Below, in pieces: positions 52,341 to 61,431 of a stretch of DNA of 64,000 nt. The stretch lies in NCBI RefSeq assembly GCF_003072465.1, contig NZ_CP025628.1, positions 1-64,000 on the forward strand, written 5' to 3'. The stretch comes from Candidatus Kinetoplastibacterium sorsogonicusi. GTDB lineage: Bacteria; Pseudomonadota; Gammaproteobacteria; Burkholderiales; Burkholderiaceae_B. A model generated the notes under the pieces. It ran no database searches. It was not told the origin of the DNA and saw nothing but the letters and a program-made list of their open reading frames with translations. Position 1 is the first letter of the stretch; every line of letters begins with the position of its first letter. A program made the translations under genes and the position numbers.

Positions 52341-52696
52341 TTGTACAAAATATGTATTATATTTAATTTCAATAATTATCTCTTAAAATAATTATATTTT
52401 AATAGATTTAATTAAATTAATTATTTTTATAAGTTAATAAATTTTGAATATGATTCAAAGTTTGTAAAATTATTTTAATAATATATTGATAAAAATTAAT
52501 ATATTTTATTTTCAAATGCTCTTAAGTATTAATATTAGTTAATAAGTTAATATATATAAAATCATATGGTATTTAATTTTTATTAAAAAAAATAATATAT
52601 TATGTAAATTTTGAAAACATATATTAACAGTATAAGCATAAAATTTTTAGTATTTTCATATAATGTTTATATATTAAATATTATTTATTTTCAAAT
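52341..52696. other. atpC-priA intergenic region, 356 bases
   Basis: The largest gap of the window lies between the atp operon and priA, both plus strand. Just after atpC the repeat ATAATTAT (52372-52379 and 52388-52395) could pair around an 8-base loop and is followed by ATTTTAAT, a weak terminator candidate made only of A-T pairs. The rest is extremely AT-rich, with no ORF, tRNA or conserved motif that I can see. It may be the remains of lost genes. Confidence 0.5.
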
Positions 52697-54769
52697 ATGA
52701 ATGATAAAATTTATAATAAATTATATTGGTATAATGTTGCTTTAGATGTTCCTATGAGAACAAATCTCTTCGAATATAAATATCATTCAGAAATTCAAAT
52801 TGGAACAAGGGTGATTGTACCATTTGGTCGTAGAAAAATGGTAGGAATAGTTATATCAATCATTCTAATTCCCACAATAAATCCATTACAAATTAAAAAT
52901 ATAGATTTAGTTTTATATGATTTTCCGCCTTTTTCAAAAGCATGGATAGAATTAGTAAAATTTACAGCCAATTATTATCAAAGATCAATTGGTGAAATAT
53001 CTGTTAATGCTATACCTGCTCTTTTAAGAAAAGTTTCTTCTTATATTGCAAAAAATAAAAAAGATATTAGTCCTATAAAAAAATTACAAGAAAATTATAA
53101 AAAATATATACATAAATATCATGTTAAAAAGATACAAGAACCTATTCTAAATTCTGATCAAAAAAAAGCAGTTGATGTTATTTCAAATATAAAAAATTTT
53201 CAAACAGTTCTTTTGTATGGTGTAACTGGTAGTGGTAAAACAGAAGTTTATTTGCATATTGCAAAAGATATTCTATTATCTGGATTTCAAGTATTATTTT
53301 TAGTACCTGAAATTAATCTTACCCCACAGTTAGAAGAAGTAATAATTAATCGTTTTTATCCAATTTTTGGTGAAAACTTATTAACAATTATGCATAGTGG
53401 TTTATCTGATAAAGAAAGATTATTTTCTTGGATAAATTTATATCAAGGTAAGACAAAAATATTGTTAGGTACTAGAATGGCAATATTTGCAGAATTGCCA
53501 AAACTTGGATTGATTATTGTTGATGAAGAGCATGATCAATCTTATAAAGAGCAACATGGATCAAGATATTCAGCTAGAGATTTAGCAATATGGAGAGGCA
53601 AAAATTTAAATATACCAGTAATATTAGGATCTGCTACTCCATCATTAGAAACTTGGCTAAATGTTATAAATAAAAAATATTTAAGACTTAATTTGAAAAA
53701 TAGAGCTAAATCTTTAAGTCTTCCTAGTATCAATTTAGTAAATACAAAAAATATAAAATTAGTAGAAGGTTTTTCTGAAATAGTAATAGAATCTATAAAA
53801 AAATGTTTAGAAAAAAAGAAAAAAGTTCTAATATTTATTAATAGAAGAGGTTATGCACCAATATTATATTGCAAATTATGTTCGTGGTTAAGTACATGCT
53901 TACACTGCTCTACATTTACAGTGTTACATAAAATAAAAGAAAAAAATTCTTATCTCCAATGTCATCATTGTGGTAAAAACTATAATATTCCAATTAATTG
54001 TCCAAGTTGTCATAATAACGAGTTAAGTTTTATGGGATATGGTACTCAAAGAGTAGAAGAATATCTATCTAAAATATTTATTAATGCAAATATATTAAGA
54101 ATAGATTCTGATAGTAATAAAAATAGATATAAAAATATTTTTGATAACATTAATTCTAAAAATATTGATATTTTTATAGGAACACAGATGCTATCTAAAG
54201 GCCATGATTTTATAGATCTAGAATTAGTATGCATTTTGAATGCTGATATGATGATTTTTTCTCAAGATTTTAGAGCATCAGAGAAATTGTTTGCACAATT
54301 AATTCAAGTTTCAGGAAGAGCTGGTAGACATAATACACAAGGAAAAGTTATTATACAAACATCATATCCTGAGCATGAAATATATAAAACATTATTATTA
54401 CATGATTATGAATATTTCGCTAATTTAATACTAAAACATAGAAAGATGGCTTCATTACCTCCTTTTTCTTATCAAGCATTAATCATAGCAGAATCTTCAA
54501 AAGTAACTTTAGCATTAAATTTTCTTAATAAAATAAAAGAAATTTATTATGAAAAATTTCAAAATATATATAAACATGTTTTAATGTTTGATCCAATACC
54601 ATTACGTATTTTAAGAATTTCTAATATTGAAAGAGCTCAATTATTAATTGAAAGTATTAATAGAGCTGAGTTACATAAATTTATAAATATAATATTATAC
54701 GATGTGGAATTGTTAGCTAAAAATTTGAAAATAAAATGGCATATTGAAATAGATCCATTAGAAATTTGA
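52697..54769 (+). CDS. priA: Primosomal helicase PriA
   Basis: PriA recognises stalled forks and reloads the replisome. The 690-residue product has the N-terminal 3'-end-binding domain, Walker A GVTGSGKT at 175-182, Walker B IIVDEEHDQSYKEQ, the zinc cluster (CKLCSWLSTCLHC ... CHHCGKNY ... CPSCHNN) and helicase motifs GTQMLSKGHDF and QVSGRAGRH. The length is normal (E. coli 732). No clear Shine-Dalgarno precedes the ATG. Its last 12 bases overlap the convergent NnrD-like gene. Confidence 0.97.
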   Translation: MNDKIYNKLYWYNVALDVPMRTNLFEYKYHSEIQIGTRVIVPFGRRKMVGIVISIILIPTINPLQIKNIDLVLYDFPPFSKAWIELVKFTANYYQRSIGEISVNAIPALLRKVSSYIAKNKKDISPIKKLQENYKKYIHKYHVKKIQEPILNSDQKKAVDVISNIKNFQTVLLYGVTGSGKTEVYLHIAKDILLSGFQVLFLVPEINLTPQLEEVIINRFYPIFGENLLTIMHSGLSDKERLFSWINLYQGKTKILLGTRMAIFAELPKLGLIIVDEEHDQSYKEQHGSRYSARDLAIWRGKNLNIPVILGSATPSLETWLNVINKKYLRLNLKNRAKSLSLPSINLVNTKNIKLVEGFSEIVIESIKKCLEKKKKVLIFINRRGYAPILYCKLCSWLSTCLHCSTFTVLHKIKEKNSYLQCHHCGKNYNIPINCPSCHNNELSFMGYGTQRVEEYLSKIFINANILRIDSDSNKNRYKNIFDNINSKNIDIFIGTQMLSKGHDFIDLELVCILNADMMIFSQDFRASEKLFAQLIQVSGRAGRHNTQGKVIIQTSYPEHEIYKTLLLHDYEYFANLILKHRKMASLPPFSYQALIIAESSKVTLALNFLNKIKEIYYEKFQNIYKHVLMFDPIPLRILRISNIERAQLLIESINRAELHKFINIILYDVELLAKNLKIKWHIEIDPLEI

Positions 54770-55615
54770 TTTTTTTGTATTTCTAATATTCCTTATTTCA
54801 TCTATTAGTTCAGTTGCAGTTAAACCAATAGGTCCTATATTTTTTTTAACAAGGTTATCAGCAGCATAGCCATGTACCCATACTCCACTCAATATTGATT
54901 CTTCAATACTTATTTTTTGAGCTAAAAGGCTTCCGATAATACCAGATAGTATATCTCCAGATCCTGAAGTAGCTAATCCGACATTACCTGTTTTATTAAT
55001 AAAAATAATTTTTCCGTATGGATTACAAATTAAAGTATTGTGCCCTTTTAATATGACCCAGGTTTTATAAAAATTAGCAATATCTATTACAGTTTTTTCT
55101 CTATTTTTTTGTACATATTCTACATCAGTATTCATTAATCTGCTAGCTTCTAAAGGATGTGGTGTAATAATAATATTACTATTAAAATTATTTAAAATAA
55201 TTTTTCTTGTTGAAATAAGATTCAAACAATCAGCATCTAATAAAATAGGTTTTTGTATATTATTTTTGATAATTTTATTTATAATATGTATGTAATCATT
55301 TTTTTGACCTAAACCACATCCTATAACAAAAGAATCTATATGAATATTTGATTTTATCCAAAAATCAACAGAATTTAACATTAATTCTGGTTGTAAAATA
55401 TCTATATTCATTGGAATATTGGATTGTGTAAATCCTACCAAAACTTTACCAGCCCCTATCTTTAATGCTGCTCTAGAAGCTAATATTATAGAACCAACCA
55501 TACTTTCAGATCCACCTATTAAACAAATAGTACCATTATCACCTTTATGCAAAAAAGGAGATCTTTTTTTAAAAAAATTATAAAAATTATTATTTTTTGA
55601 TTGATATTTATTCAT
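54758..55615 (-). CDS. nnrD: ADP-dependent NAD(P)H-hydrate dehydratase (YjeF C-terminal domain)
   Basis: Repairs hydrated NAD(P)H. The 285-residue product is a ribokinase-fold protein with HKGDNGTICLIGGSESMVGSIILASRAALKIGAGKV, VIGCGLG, LLDADCLNLI, IITPHPLEASRL, VILKGHNTLI and the anion-hole GLATSGSGDILSGIIG. Only the dehydratase half of YjeF is present; the NnrE epimerase half, fused to it in E. coli, is missing. The gene stands alone on the minus strand between priA and tRNA-Arg. Confidence 0.9.
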   Translation of the reverse strand: MNKYQSKNNNFYNFFKKRSPFLHKGDNGTICLIGGSESMVGSIILASRAALKIGAGKVLVGFTQSNIPMNIDILQPELMLNSVDFWIKSNIHIDSFVIGCGLGQKNDYIHIINKIIKNNIQKPILLDADCLNLISTRKIILNNFNSNIIITPHPLEASRLMNTDVEYVQKNREKTVIDIANFYKTWVILKGHNTLICNPYGKIIFINKTGNVGLATSGSGDILSGIIGSLLAQKISIEESILSGVWVHGYAADNLVKKNIGPIGLTATELIDEIRNIRNTKKSNF

Positions 55616-55730
55616 TTTAATTAAATTATAAAAATTATATTTATAAAATATTTAATATTAGTATTTTTAATTATAAGAATATATTATTATATTAATATAT
55701 ATAAGCAAAAAATAATACTAAATATATATT

Positions 55731-55805
55731 ACACCTGTAGTTCAAAGGATAGAACAAAAGCTTCCGAAGCTTTAGATACAGGTTCAATTCCTGTCAGGTG
55801 TACCA
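55731..55805 (+). tRNA. tRNA-Arg (CCG)
   Basis: The gene starts ACACCTGTAGTTC and ends CAGGTGTACCA: a perfect 7-bp acceptor stem, discriminator A and encoded CCA. The D stem GTTC/GAAC, anticodon stem AAAGC/GCTTT and T stem ACAGG/CCTGT all pair. The anticodon loop TTCCGAA carries CCG, reading the rare arginine codon CGG. It ends only 18 bases before the ubiE ATG. Confidence 0.96.
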
Positions 55806-55823
55806 ATTAATAAAATCTAAAAA

Positions 55824-56594
55824 ATGAATGATAATAAAATACATAGTATTGATGAATCAAAAAAAACAGATTTTGGTTTTGAATTTATCAATATAGAAGA
55901 AAAAACTAAAAAAGTAAAAAAAATATTTAATTCAGTTTCTTATCGTTATGATATTATGAATGATATTATGTCATTTGGCTTACATCGTATTTGGAAAAAA
56001 TTATTAGTTAATAATGCTAATATTAGAAACAATATGAAATTGTTAGATATTGCTGCTGGTACTGGAGATTTAACTAAATTAGTATTAGAAAAATCAAATT
56101 TTAATGATGGTGAAATTTGGTTAAGTGATATTAATAAAAATATGCTTAATATTGGTATTTCTAGACTATTAGATTATGGTTTTAAAATTCCAGCTGTTGT
56201 TTGTGATGCCGAAAATTTACCATTTAAATCTTTATATTTTGATAGAGTCATTTTATCATTTGGATTACGTAATATGACTAATAAAGATTTAGCATTAAAG
56301 GAAATGTTTAGAGTATTAAAACCAGGAGGAAGATTATTAATATTAGAATTTTCTAAAGTTAATAGTCTTTTTATATCAAAATTATATGATTTATATTCTT
56401 TTTGTATGATTCCTTGGATAGGTAAAAAAATAACTGGTGATGAATTAAGCTACAAATATTTAGTTGAATCAATACGTATGCATCCTTCTCAAAAAGTAAT
56501 TATGCAAATGATGAAAAGTGCTGGCTTTGATATTGTACGCTATAAAAATTTTTCATCAGGAATAGTAGCTTTACATGAAGGAATTAAAATATAA
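55824..56594 (+). CDS. ubiE: Ubiquinone/menaquinone C-methyltransferase UbiE
   Basis: Methylates the quinone ring carbon using SAM. The 256-residue product has KVKKIFNSVSYRYDIMNDIMSFGLHRIWKK, motif I LLDIAAGTGDLTK, ILSFGLRNMTNKDLALKEMFRVLKPGGRLLILEFSK and the end ASGIVALHEGIKI-like SSGIVALHEGIKI. Length and motifs are standard. It starts 18 bases after tRNA-Arg without a clear Shine-Dalgarno and leads a ubiE-ubiJ-ubiB unit. Confidence 0.97.
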   Translation: MNDNKIHSIDESKKTDFGFEFINIEEKTKKVKKIFNSVSYRYDIMNDIMSFGLHRIWKKLLVNNANIRNNMKLLDIAAGTGDLTKLVLEKSNFNDGEIWLSDINKNMLNIGISRLLDYGFKIPAVVCDAENLPFKSLYFDRVILSFGLRNMTNKDLALKEMFRVLKPGGRLLILEFSKVNSLFISKLYDLYSFCMIPWIGKKITGDELSYKYLVESIRMHPSQKVIMQMMKSAGFDIVRYKNFSSGIVALHEGIKI

Positions 56595-56602
56595 GTTTTA
56601 AT

Positions 56603-57229
56603 ATGTTAATAAAAATTTTTAATTTAATACTCATAGATTATTTAAATTATCTTATTAGAAAAGAATTATGGGTTCATAAATCGTTACTAAAACATAAAGG
56701 TAAAATTATTAAGTTTGTTATAAACGATCATAATTTTTTTTTAAAAATTAACAATCAAGGTTTTTTTAATAAGCAATATTTAAACCAAGAAGTAGATTTA
56801 TTATTAAAAATCTCTTTTAATGAATCTTTATTGAATTTTGCTTTAAAAGTTTATCATATAATAAATAATAAAGTTAATTATAATAAAATATTACATATAT
56901 CTGGAGATGCATCTTTAGCAAAAACTATTTTATTTTTAATGCAAAATTTAAATTTTAATATTATTAATGAAATGATAGAAACATGTGATGATGTTTATTT
57001 TTTATTTATAATAAATTTTTTTAAAACTATGCACATCGAATTAAATAAAATAATTTATAATTTTTTTTGCAACATCACAGAATTTCTTACTGAAGAATCA
57101 AACTTGTTAATTTCTTATCCAAGATTACATACCATTAAAAATGATACTAATCATATCAGCAATAAAATTTATGAATTACAAAATAATATAAATGCTCTTA
57201 ATAAACGTATAAAAAATAATAACTACTAA
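56603..57229 (+). CDS. ubiJ: Ubiquinone biosynthesis accessory factor UbiJ (SCP2-like)
   Basis: The 208-residue product sits exactly between ubiE and ubiB, the place of ubiJ, 8 bases after ubiE and 6 before ubiB. It shows an SCP2-like pattern: hydrophobic start, beta strands (GKIIKFVINDHNFFLKIN), the strand-helix HISGDASLAKTILFLMQNLNFN, and a C-terminal coiled helix (ISNKIYELQNNINALNKRI). UbiJ binds ubiquinone intermediates and scaffolds the Ubi complex. It is strongly diverged and AT-biased, so the call rests partly on synteny. Confidence 0.85.
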   Translation: MLIKIFNLILIDYLNYLIRKELWVHKSLLKHKGKIIKFVINDHNFFLKINNQGFFNKQYLNQEVDLLLKISFNESLLNFALKVYHIINNKVNYNKILHISGDASLAKTILFLMQNLNFNIINEMIETCDDVYFLFIINFFKTMHIELNKIIYNFFCNITEFLTEESNLLISYPRLHTIKNDTNHISNKIYELQNNINALNKRIKNNNY

Positions 57230-57235
57230 ATTAAT

Positions 57236-58741
57236 ATGTCTATATTTTACCGTATATTATATATAATATATACTTTTATAAAATACCGATTAGATTTTTT
57301 TTTAAAAAATAAATTTTTGTTTTTTAAAATTGCTCGATTATGGAAAAAACCTAAATATTCTAGAGGTGTTAGTTTAAGATTATTTTTTGAAGATTTAGGA
57401 CCAATTTTTATAAAATTTGGTCAATTATTATCTACAAGAGGTGATTTAATACCTGATGATATAATTCAAGAATTATCTTTATTACAAGAAAAAGTACCTG
57501 CTTTTTCTTCAAATATAGCTATTGCTATAATCGAAAAAGATTTTAATAATTCAATAAATAATATTTTTAAAAAATTTGATCATATCCCTATTGCATCTGC
57601 ATCAGTAGCTCAAGTTCATAGTGCTATAACAAATGATGGCACAAAAGTAGCTGTGAAAATAATTAGGCCAAATATAAATAATATTATTAGTTATGATATA
57701 AAAATTTTATCTATATTATCTTGGGTTTTAGAAAAATTTTTTATTGATTTAAAAAGATTACGTTTAAGAAAAATAGTTAAAGAATTTGATAAATATATTC
57801 ATGATGAACTTGATTTAATTCAAGAAGCTTCTAATTGTAGTCAATTAAGAAAAAATTTTCAATCATCCAAAGTACGCCAGGATATGCTTATAGTCCCAAA
57901 AGTATTTTGGGATATTACTTCAAAAAATGTTTTTACCATGGAATTTATGAATGGTATACCTATTAATAATATTGATAAAATAAATAAATCTGGAATAGAT
58001 ATTTCTAAATTAGCTATTAATGGAGTAAAAATATTTTTTACACAAGTCTTTTTTGATGGATTTTTTCATGCAGATATGCACCCAGGAAACATATATGTTT
58101 CTAATCATCCAAATTCTTTAGGTAAATATATAGCTATGGATTTTGGTATAGTTTGTACTTTATCTGAGCAAGATAAAAATTATTTAGCACAAAATTTTTT
58201 AGCATTTTTTCAACGAAATTATAAAAAAGTTGCACAACTACATATTGAATCAGGATGGGTACCTAAAAATACACGTGAAGAAGAATTAGAAAACTCTATA
58301 AGGGCAGTATGTGAACCATATTTTGATCGCCCTTTATCTCAAATTTCTCTTGGTAAATTACTATTAAGATTATTTATGCTATCTAAAAGATTTAATATAT
58401 ATATACAACCCCAATTAATTTTATTACAGAAAACATTATTAAATATTGAAGGGTTAGGTTTAAAGTTAGACCCATCTTTAGATATTTGGAATATAGCAAG
58501 GCCCTATTTAGAAATATGGATGAAAGAACAAATAGGATTAAAAGGTTTTTTAAAATCTATGCATAACGAATCTATATATTGGTCTAAATTTATTCCTCAA
58601 GTGCCTAGATTGTTACATAAACAAATAACTAATTCTATTTCTAATGAATTTATATTGAATGAAATAAAAGAAATTAAAAAAAATAATAAAATGAAAAAAA
58701 TATTGATAATTTTATTATTATTTTTGATATTTTTTAAATAA
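57236..58741 (+). CDS. ubiB: Atypical kinase/ATPase UbiB
   Basis: UbiB supports early ubiquinone synthesis. The 501-residue product has the KxGQ motif in GPIFIKFGQLLSTRGDLIP, an Ala-rich nucleotide loop (IASASVAQVHSA) in place of the kinase Gly loop, VAVKIIRPNI, the catalytic region DGFFHADMHPGNIYV, AMDFGIV, and a C-terminal membrane anchor (KKILIILLLFLIFF). All hallmarks of the ABC1/ADCK family are present. It ends the ubi unit. Confidence 0.96.
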   Translation: MSIFYRILYIIYTFIKYRLDFFLKNKFLFFKIARLWKKPKYSRGVSLRLFFEDLGPIFIKFGQLLSTRGDLIPDDIIQELSLLQEKVPAFSSNIAIAIIEKDFNNSINNIFKKFDHIPIASASVAQVHSAITNDGTKVAVKIIRPNINNIISYDIKILSILSWVLEKFFIDLKRLRLRKIVKEFDKYIHDELDLIQEASNCSQLRKNFQSSKVRQDMLIVPKVFWDITSKNVFTMEFMNGIPINNIDKINKSGIDISKLAINGVKIFFTQVFFDGFFHADMHPGNIYVSNHPNSLGKYIAMDFGIVCTLSEQDKNYLAQNFLAFFQRNYKKVAQLHIESGWVPKNTREEELENSIRAVCEPYFDRPLSQISLGKLLLRLFMLSKRFNIYIQPQLILLQKTLLNIEGLGLKLDPSLDIWNIARPYLEIWMKEQIGLKGFLKSMHNESIYWSKFIPQVPRLLHKQITNSISNEFILNEIKEIKKNNKMKKILIILLLFLIFFK

Positions 58742-59041
58742 AATCAGATCTATTTTCTAGATATTGAAAAATATTAATAATTACAAATTTGAATATCTTC
58801 AGAAATTATAAAATTTTAATTTAATATAATTAATCTTCTTAATATTTAAAAAAAAGATAATTTTGATTATTTCAACATAGCATATTGAAAAAATTTAAAA
58901 TATTCATATAAAATAGTGAAATTTCTATCTTAATAGTATTAGGCTACAGCAATAATATATAAAAATATATAGATAATTTTCTTATATTATACAAATATCT
59001 AAACTCGTATTATAAGATTAAAATATATTTAATTATATATT
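58742..59041. other. Convergent ubiB/thiD gap, 300 bases
   Basis: This AT-rich stretch lies between the stop codons of ubiB (plus) and thiD (minus). I see no ORF with coding character, no tRNA and no convincing terminator hairpin. It is long for a convergent gap in so compact a genome and may be residue of a deleted gene. Confidence 0.5.
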
Positions 59042-59860
59042 TTACCACCATTGTTGAAAATGATGTACTGGTCCATGACCTTTTCCTACATTTAATTTAT
59101 TAGCAAATTTTATAGAGTTAAATAAATAATTTTTAGCTATTTTAGCTACTAAAAAAGGATTATGATAAATAGGCAATAAAGTGGCAATAGCAGCTGATAA
59201 CGTACAACCAGTGCCATGAGTATTTTTAGTAAATATTTTTTGGGTAGATAATTCTAAAAGTTGATTACCATCATAGATAATATCTATAGCCATGTCACCT
59301 ATTAAATGTCCACCTTTTAACATGACCCATTTTTTGTTATGAATATTATTTGGTAGAAATTCCTTAAGCATTTTTGCTGCTTGTTTCATTTGTTCTACAG
59401 TATTAATTTTTCGTTCTAATAAAATTTCTGCTTCAGGTATATTTGGTGTTAAACAAGTTACTATTGGTAACAAATCTACAATTATTTGTTTTATAGTATT
59501 ATTGTCTGTTAGTACATTACCACCTTTAGCAATCATCACAGGATCTAAAACTATATATTTAGGGCATATTTTTTTCAATTTATTGGCAACTAAAGATACA
59601 ATCTCTTTATTTCCTAACATACCTATCTTAATTGAGTCTATAATAACATCATTAAATAACGTATCTATTTGATTATTTAAAAAACACGTATCTATAATAT
59701 TAACATTATTTACTGTTTGTGTATTTTGAGATGTTAACGAAGTAATTATAGCACAACCATAACCACCTAAAGAGCTTATAGTTTTAATATCCGCTATAAC
59801 TCCAGCTCCTCCTGATGGATCTAGACCAGCAATACTTAATATATTATTTATATGTTTCAT
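59042..59860 (-). CDS. thiD: HMP/HMP-P kinase
   Basis: Phosphorylates hydroxymethylpyrimidine to HMP-PP for thiamine synthesis. The 272-residue ribokinase-fold product has NNILSIAGLDPSGGAGVIADIKTI, VLDPVMIAKGG, TPNIPEAEILL, VMLKGGHL and the anion hole THGTGCTLSAAIATLL. The length is typical. It follows thiG by 26 bases on the minus strand. Confidence 0.96.
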   Translation of the reverse strand: MKHINNILSIAGLDPSGGAGVIADIKTISSLGGYGCAIITSLTSQNTQTVNNVNIIDTCFLNNQIDTLFNDVIIDSIKIGMLGNKEIVSLVANKLKKICPKYIVLDPVMIAKGGNVLTDNNTIKQIIVDLLPIVTCLTPNIPEAEILLERKINTVEQMKQAAKMLKEFLPNNIHNKKWVMLKGGHLIGDMAIDIIYDGNQLLELSTQKIFTKNTHGTGCTLSAAIATLLPIYHNPFLVAKIAKNYLFNSIKFANKLNVGKGHGPVHHFQQWW

Positions 59861-59886
59861 GATGAAATTAATACCTTATCTTTACA

Positions 59887-60690
59887 TTATAAAGAATAAG
59901 ATGAATTTATTAAACCATCTATTGGAGAGCTAGCTATTCCAGAATAATTTTTTTTAGCCATTCTACCAGCAAGATAAGCATTTCTTCCAGATTGAACAGC
60001 TTGCTTCATAGCTTTTGCCATTAATACTGGATTATTTGCATATGCAATAGCTGAATTCATTAAAACTCCATCACATCCTAATTCCATAGCTATAGTAGCA
60101 TCAGATGCAGTCCCAACTCCAGCATCTATTAATACAGGTATTTTAATTCTATCAATAATTAATTTAATATTCCATGGATTCAAAATTCCCATACCAGAAC
60201 CTATTAAGGAAGCCAGTGGCATAACAGCAACAGCACCTAAATCTTCTAAAATATGACATTGTATTGGATCATCAGTACAATATACCATAACATTAAAACC
60301 TTCTTTTACTAGAATAGATGTAGCTTTCAATGTTTCAGGCATATTTGGAAATAGTGTATCTTGATCTGCTAAAACTTCTAATTTGACTAAATTATCACCA
60401 TCTAAAAGTTCTCTAGCTAATCTTAATGTTCTAATTGCATCATTTGATGTAAAACAACCAGCTGTATTTGGTAATAAAGTATAATTTGACTTTGGAAGAA
60501 AATCTAATAAATTTTGTTCATTTTTATTTTGTCCTATATTAGTACGTCTTATAGCTACAGTTATAATTTCAGCACCACTTTCTTGCACAGCTAATTTTGT
60601 TTGTTCAAAATTTTTATATTTTCCAGTACCAACTATTAATCTTGAAGAATATTTTTTATTTGCAATTAATAAATTATCTTGTTTGTTCAT
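59887..60690 (-). CDS. thiG: Thiazole synthase ThiG
   Basis: Forms the thiazole phosphate carboxylate from DXP, dehydroglycine and ThiS-thiocarboxylate. The 267-residue barrel has [34 protein letters not shown], the Schiff-base lysine K103 in [52 protein letters not shown] and a complete C-terminus. The sulfur carrier gene thiS, which often precedes thiG, is not here: only 95 bases separate it from the divergent coaE. Confidence 0.97.
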   Translation of the reverse strand: MNKQDNLLIANKKYSSRLIVGTGKYKNFEQTKLAVQESGAEIITVAIRRTNIGQNKNEQNLLDFLPKSNYTLLPNTAGCFTSNDAIRTLRLARELLDGDNLVKLEVLADQDTLFPNMPETLKATSILVKEGFNVMVYCTDDPIQCHILEDLGAVAVMPLASLIGSGMGILNPWNIKLIIDRIKIPVLIDAGVGTASDATIAMELGCDGVLMNSAIAYANNPVLMAKAMKQAVQSGRNAYLAGRMAKKNYSGIASSPIDGLINSSYSL

Positions 60691-60727
60691 TTTATTTCTT
60701 TATATTTTATAAAAATTTAAATAAATA

Positions 60728-60743
60728 ATATATTATAATATAT
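60728..60743. promoter_or_regulatory. Palindrome with overlapping -10 motifs, thiG/coaE gap
   Basis: ATATATTATAATATAT is a perfect 16-base palindrome in the 95-base gap between divergent thiG and coaE. TATAAT at 60734-60739 overlaps its mirror image at 60732-60737. It may serve as a shared promoter core. Low-complexity AT sequence can produce such repeats by chance. Confidence 0.3.
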
Positions 60744-60791
60744 ATCTAATAGTATCAAACATTTAAACACATCCATTGTCAGGAAATGATT

Positions 60792-61415
60792 ATGTTAAAA
60801 ATAGGTCTTACTGGTGGAATAGGCTCAGGTAAGACAACTGTATCTAATATGTTAAACAATTTAGGTGTTAAAATAATTGATACTGATATAATATCACATT
60901 CCTTAACTACTCCTAATGGAGAGGCAATCCCTTTAATTAAAAAATACTTTGGTAATCAATCATTATCTCCTGATGGTTCTATGAATCGTATATGGATGCG
61001 TTCTTATGTATTTTCTAACAATTATGAAAGAAAAAAATTAGAATTTATTATGCATCCATTAATTTTAAAAAAAACAAAAAGAGAAATAGAAAAAATATAC
61101 AATAATTGTAATAAATACCATTATTTAGTAATAGTAGTTCCTTTATTATTAGAATCCAGTATGTGGATAAATATGTTTGATAAAATTTGCGTAGTAGATT
61201 GTGATTTACAAACTCAAATTGATAGAACTAAAAATCGCCCAAATATGAGTTTGTATTTGATAAAAAAAATTATAAAATCTCAAATAAAACGATCAATGCG
61301 CTTAAGACATGCTGATTATATAATAAATAATAGTTATAATATAAAATATTATGAGCTAATAAAGCAAATAAAATGTTATCATAAAATTTGGCATGAAATT
61401 AGCAATACATTTTAA
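60792..61415 (+). CDS. coaE: Dephospho-CoA kinase
   Basis: Catalyses the last step of coenzyme A synthesis. The 207-residue P-loop kinase has KIGLTGGIGSGKTTVSNML, the DTDIISHSL acceptor segment, HPLILKKTKREI and the VVPLLLESSMWINMFDKICVVDC block. I chose the ATG at 60792, 6 bases after AGGAA (60781-60785); the ATG at 60786 directly abuts that Shine-Dalgarno. coaE-zapD is a usual betaproteobacterial pair. Confidence 0.95.
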   Translation: MLKIGLTGGIGSGKTTVSNMLNNLGVKIIDTDIISHSLTTPNGEAIPLIKKYFGNQSLSPDGSMNRIWMRSYVFSNNYERKKLEFIMHPLILKKTKREIEKIYNNCNKYHYLVIVVPLLLESSMWINMFDKICVVDCDLQTQIDRTKNRPNMSLYLIKKIIKSQIKRSMRLRHADYIINNSYNIKYYELIKQIKCYHKIWHEISNTF

Positions 61416-61431
61416 TATTATATAGGTTTAT

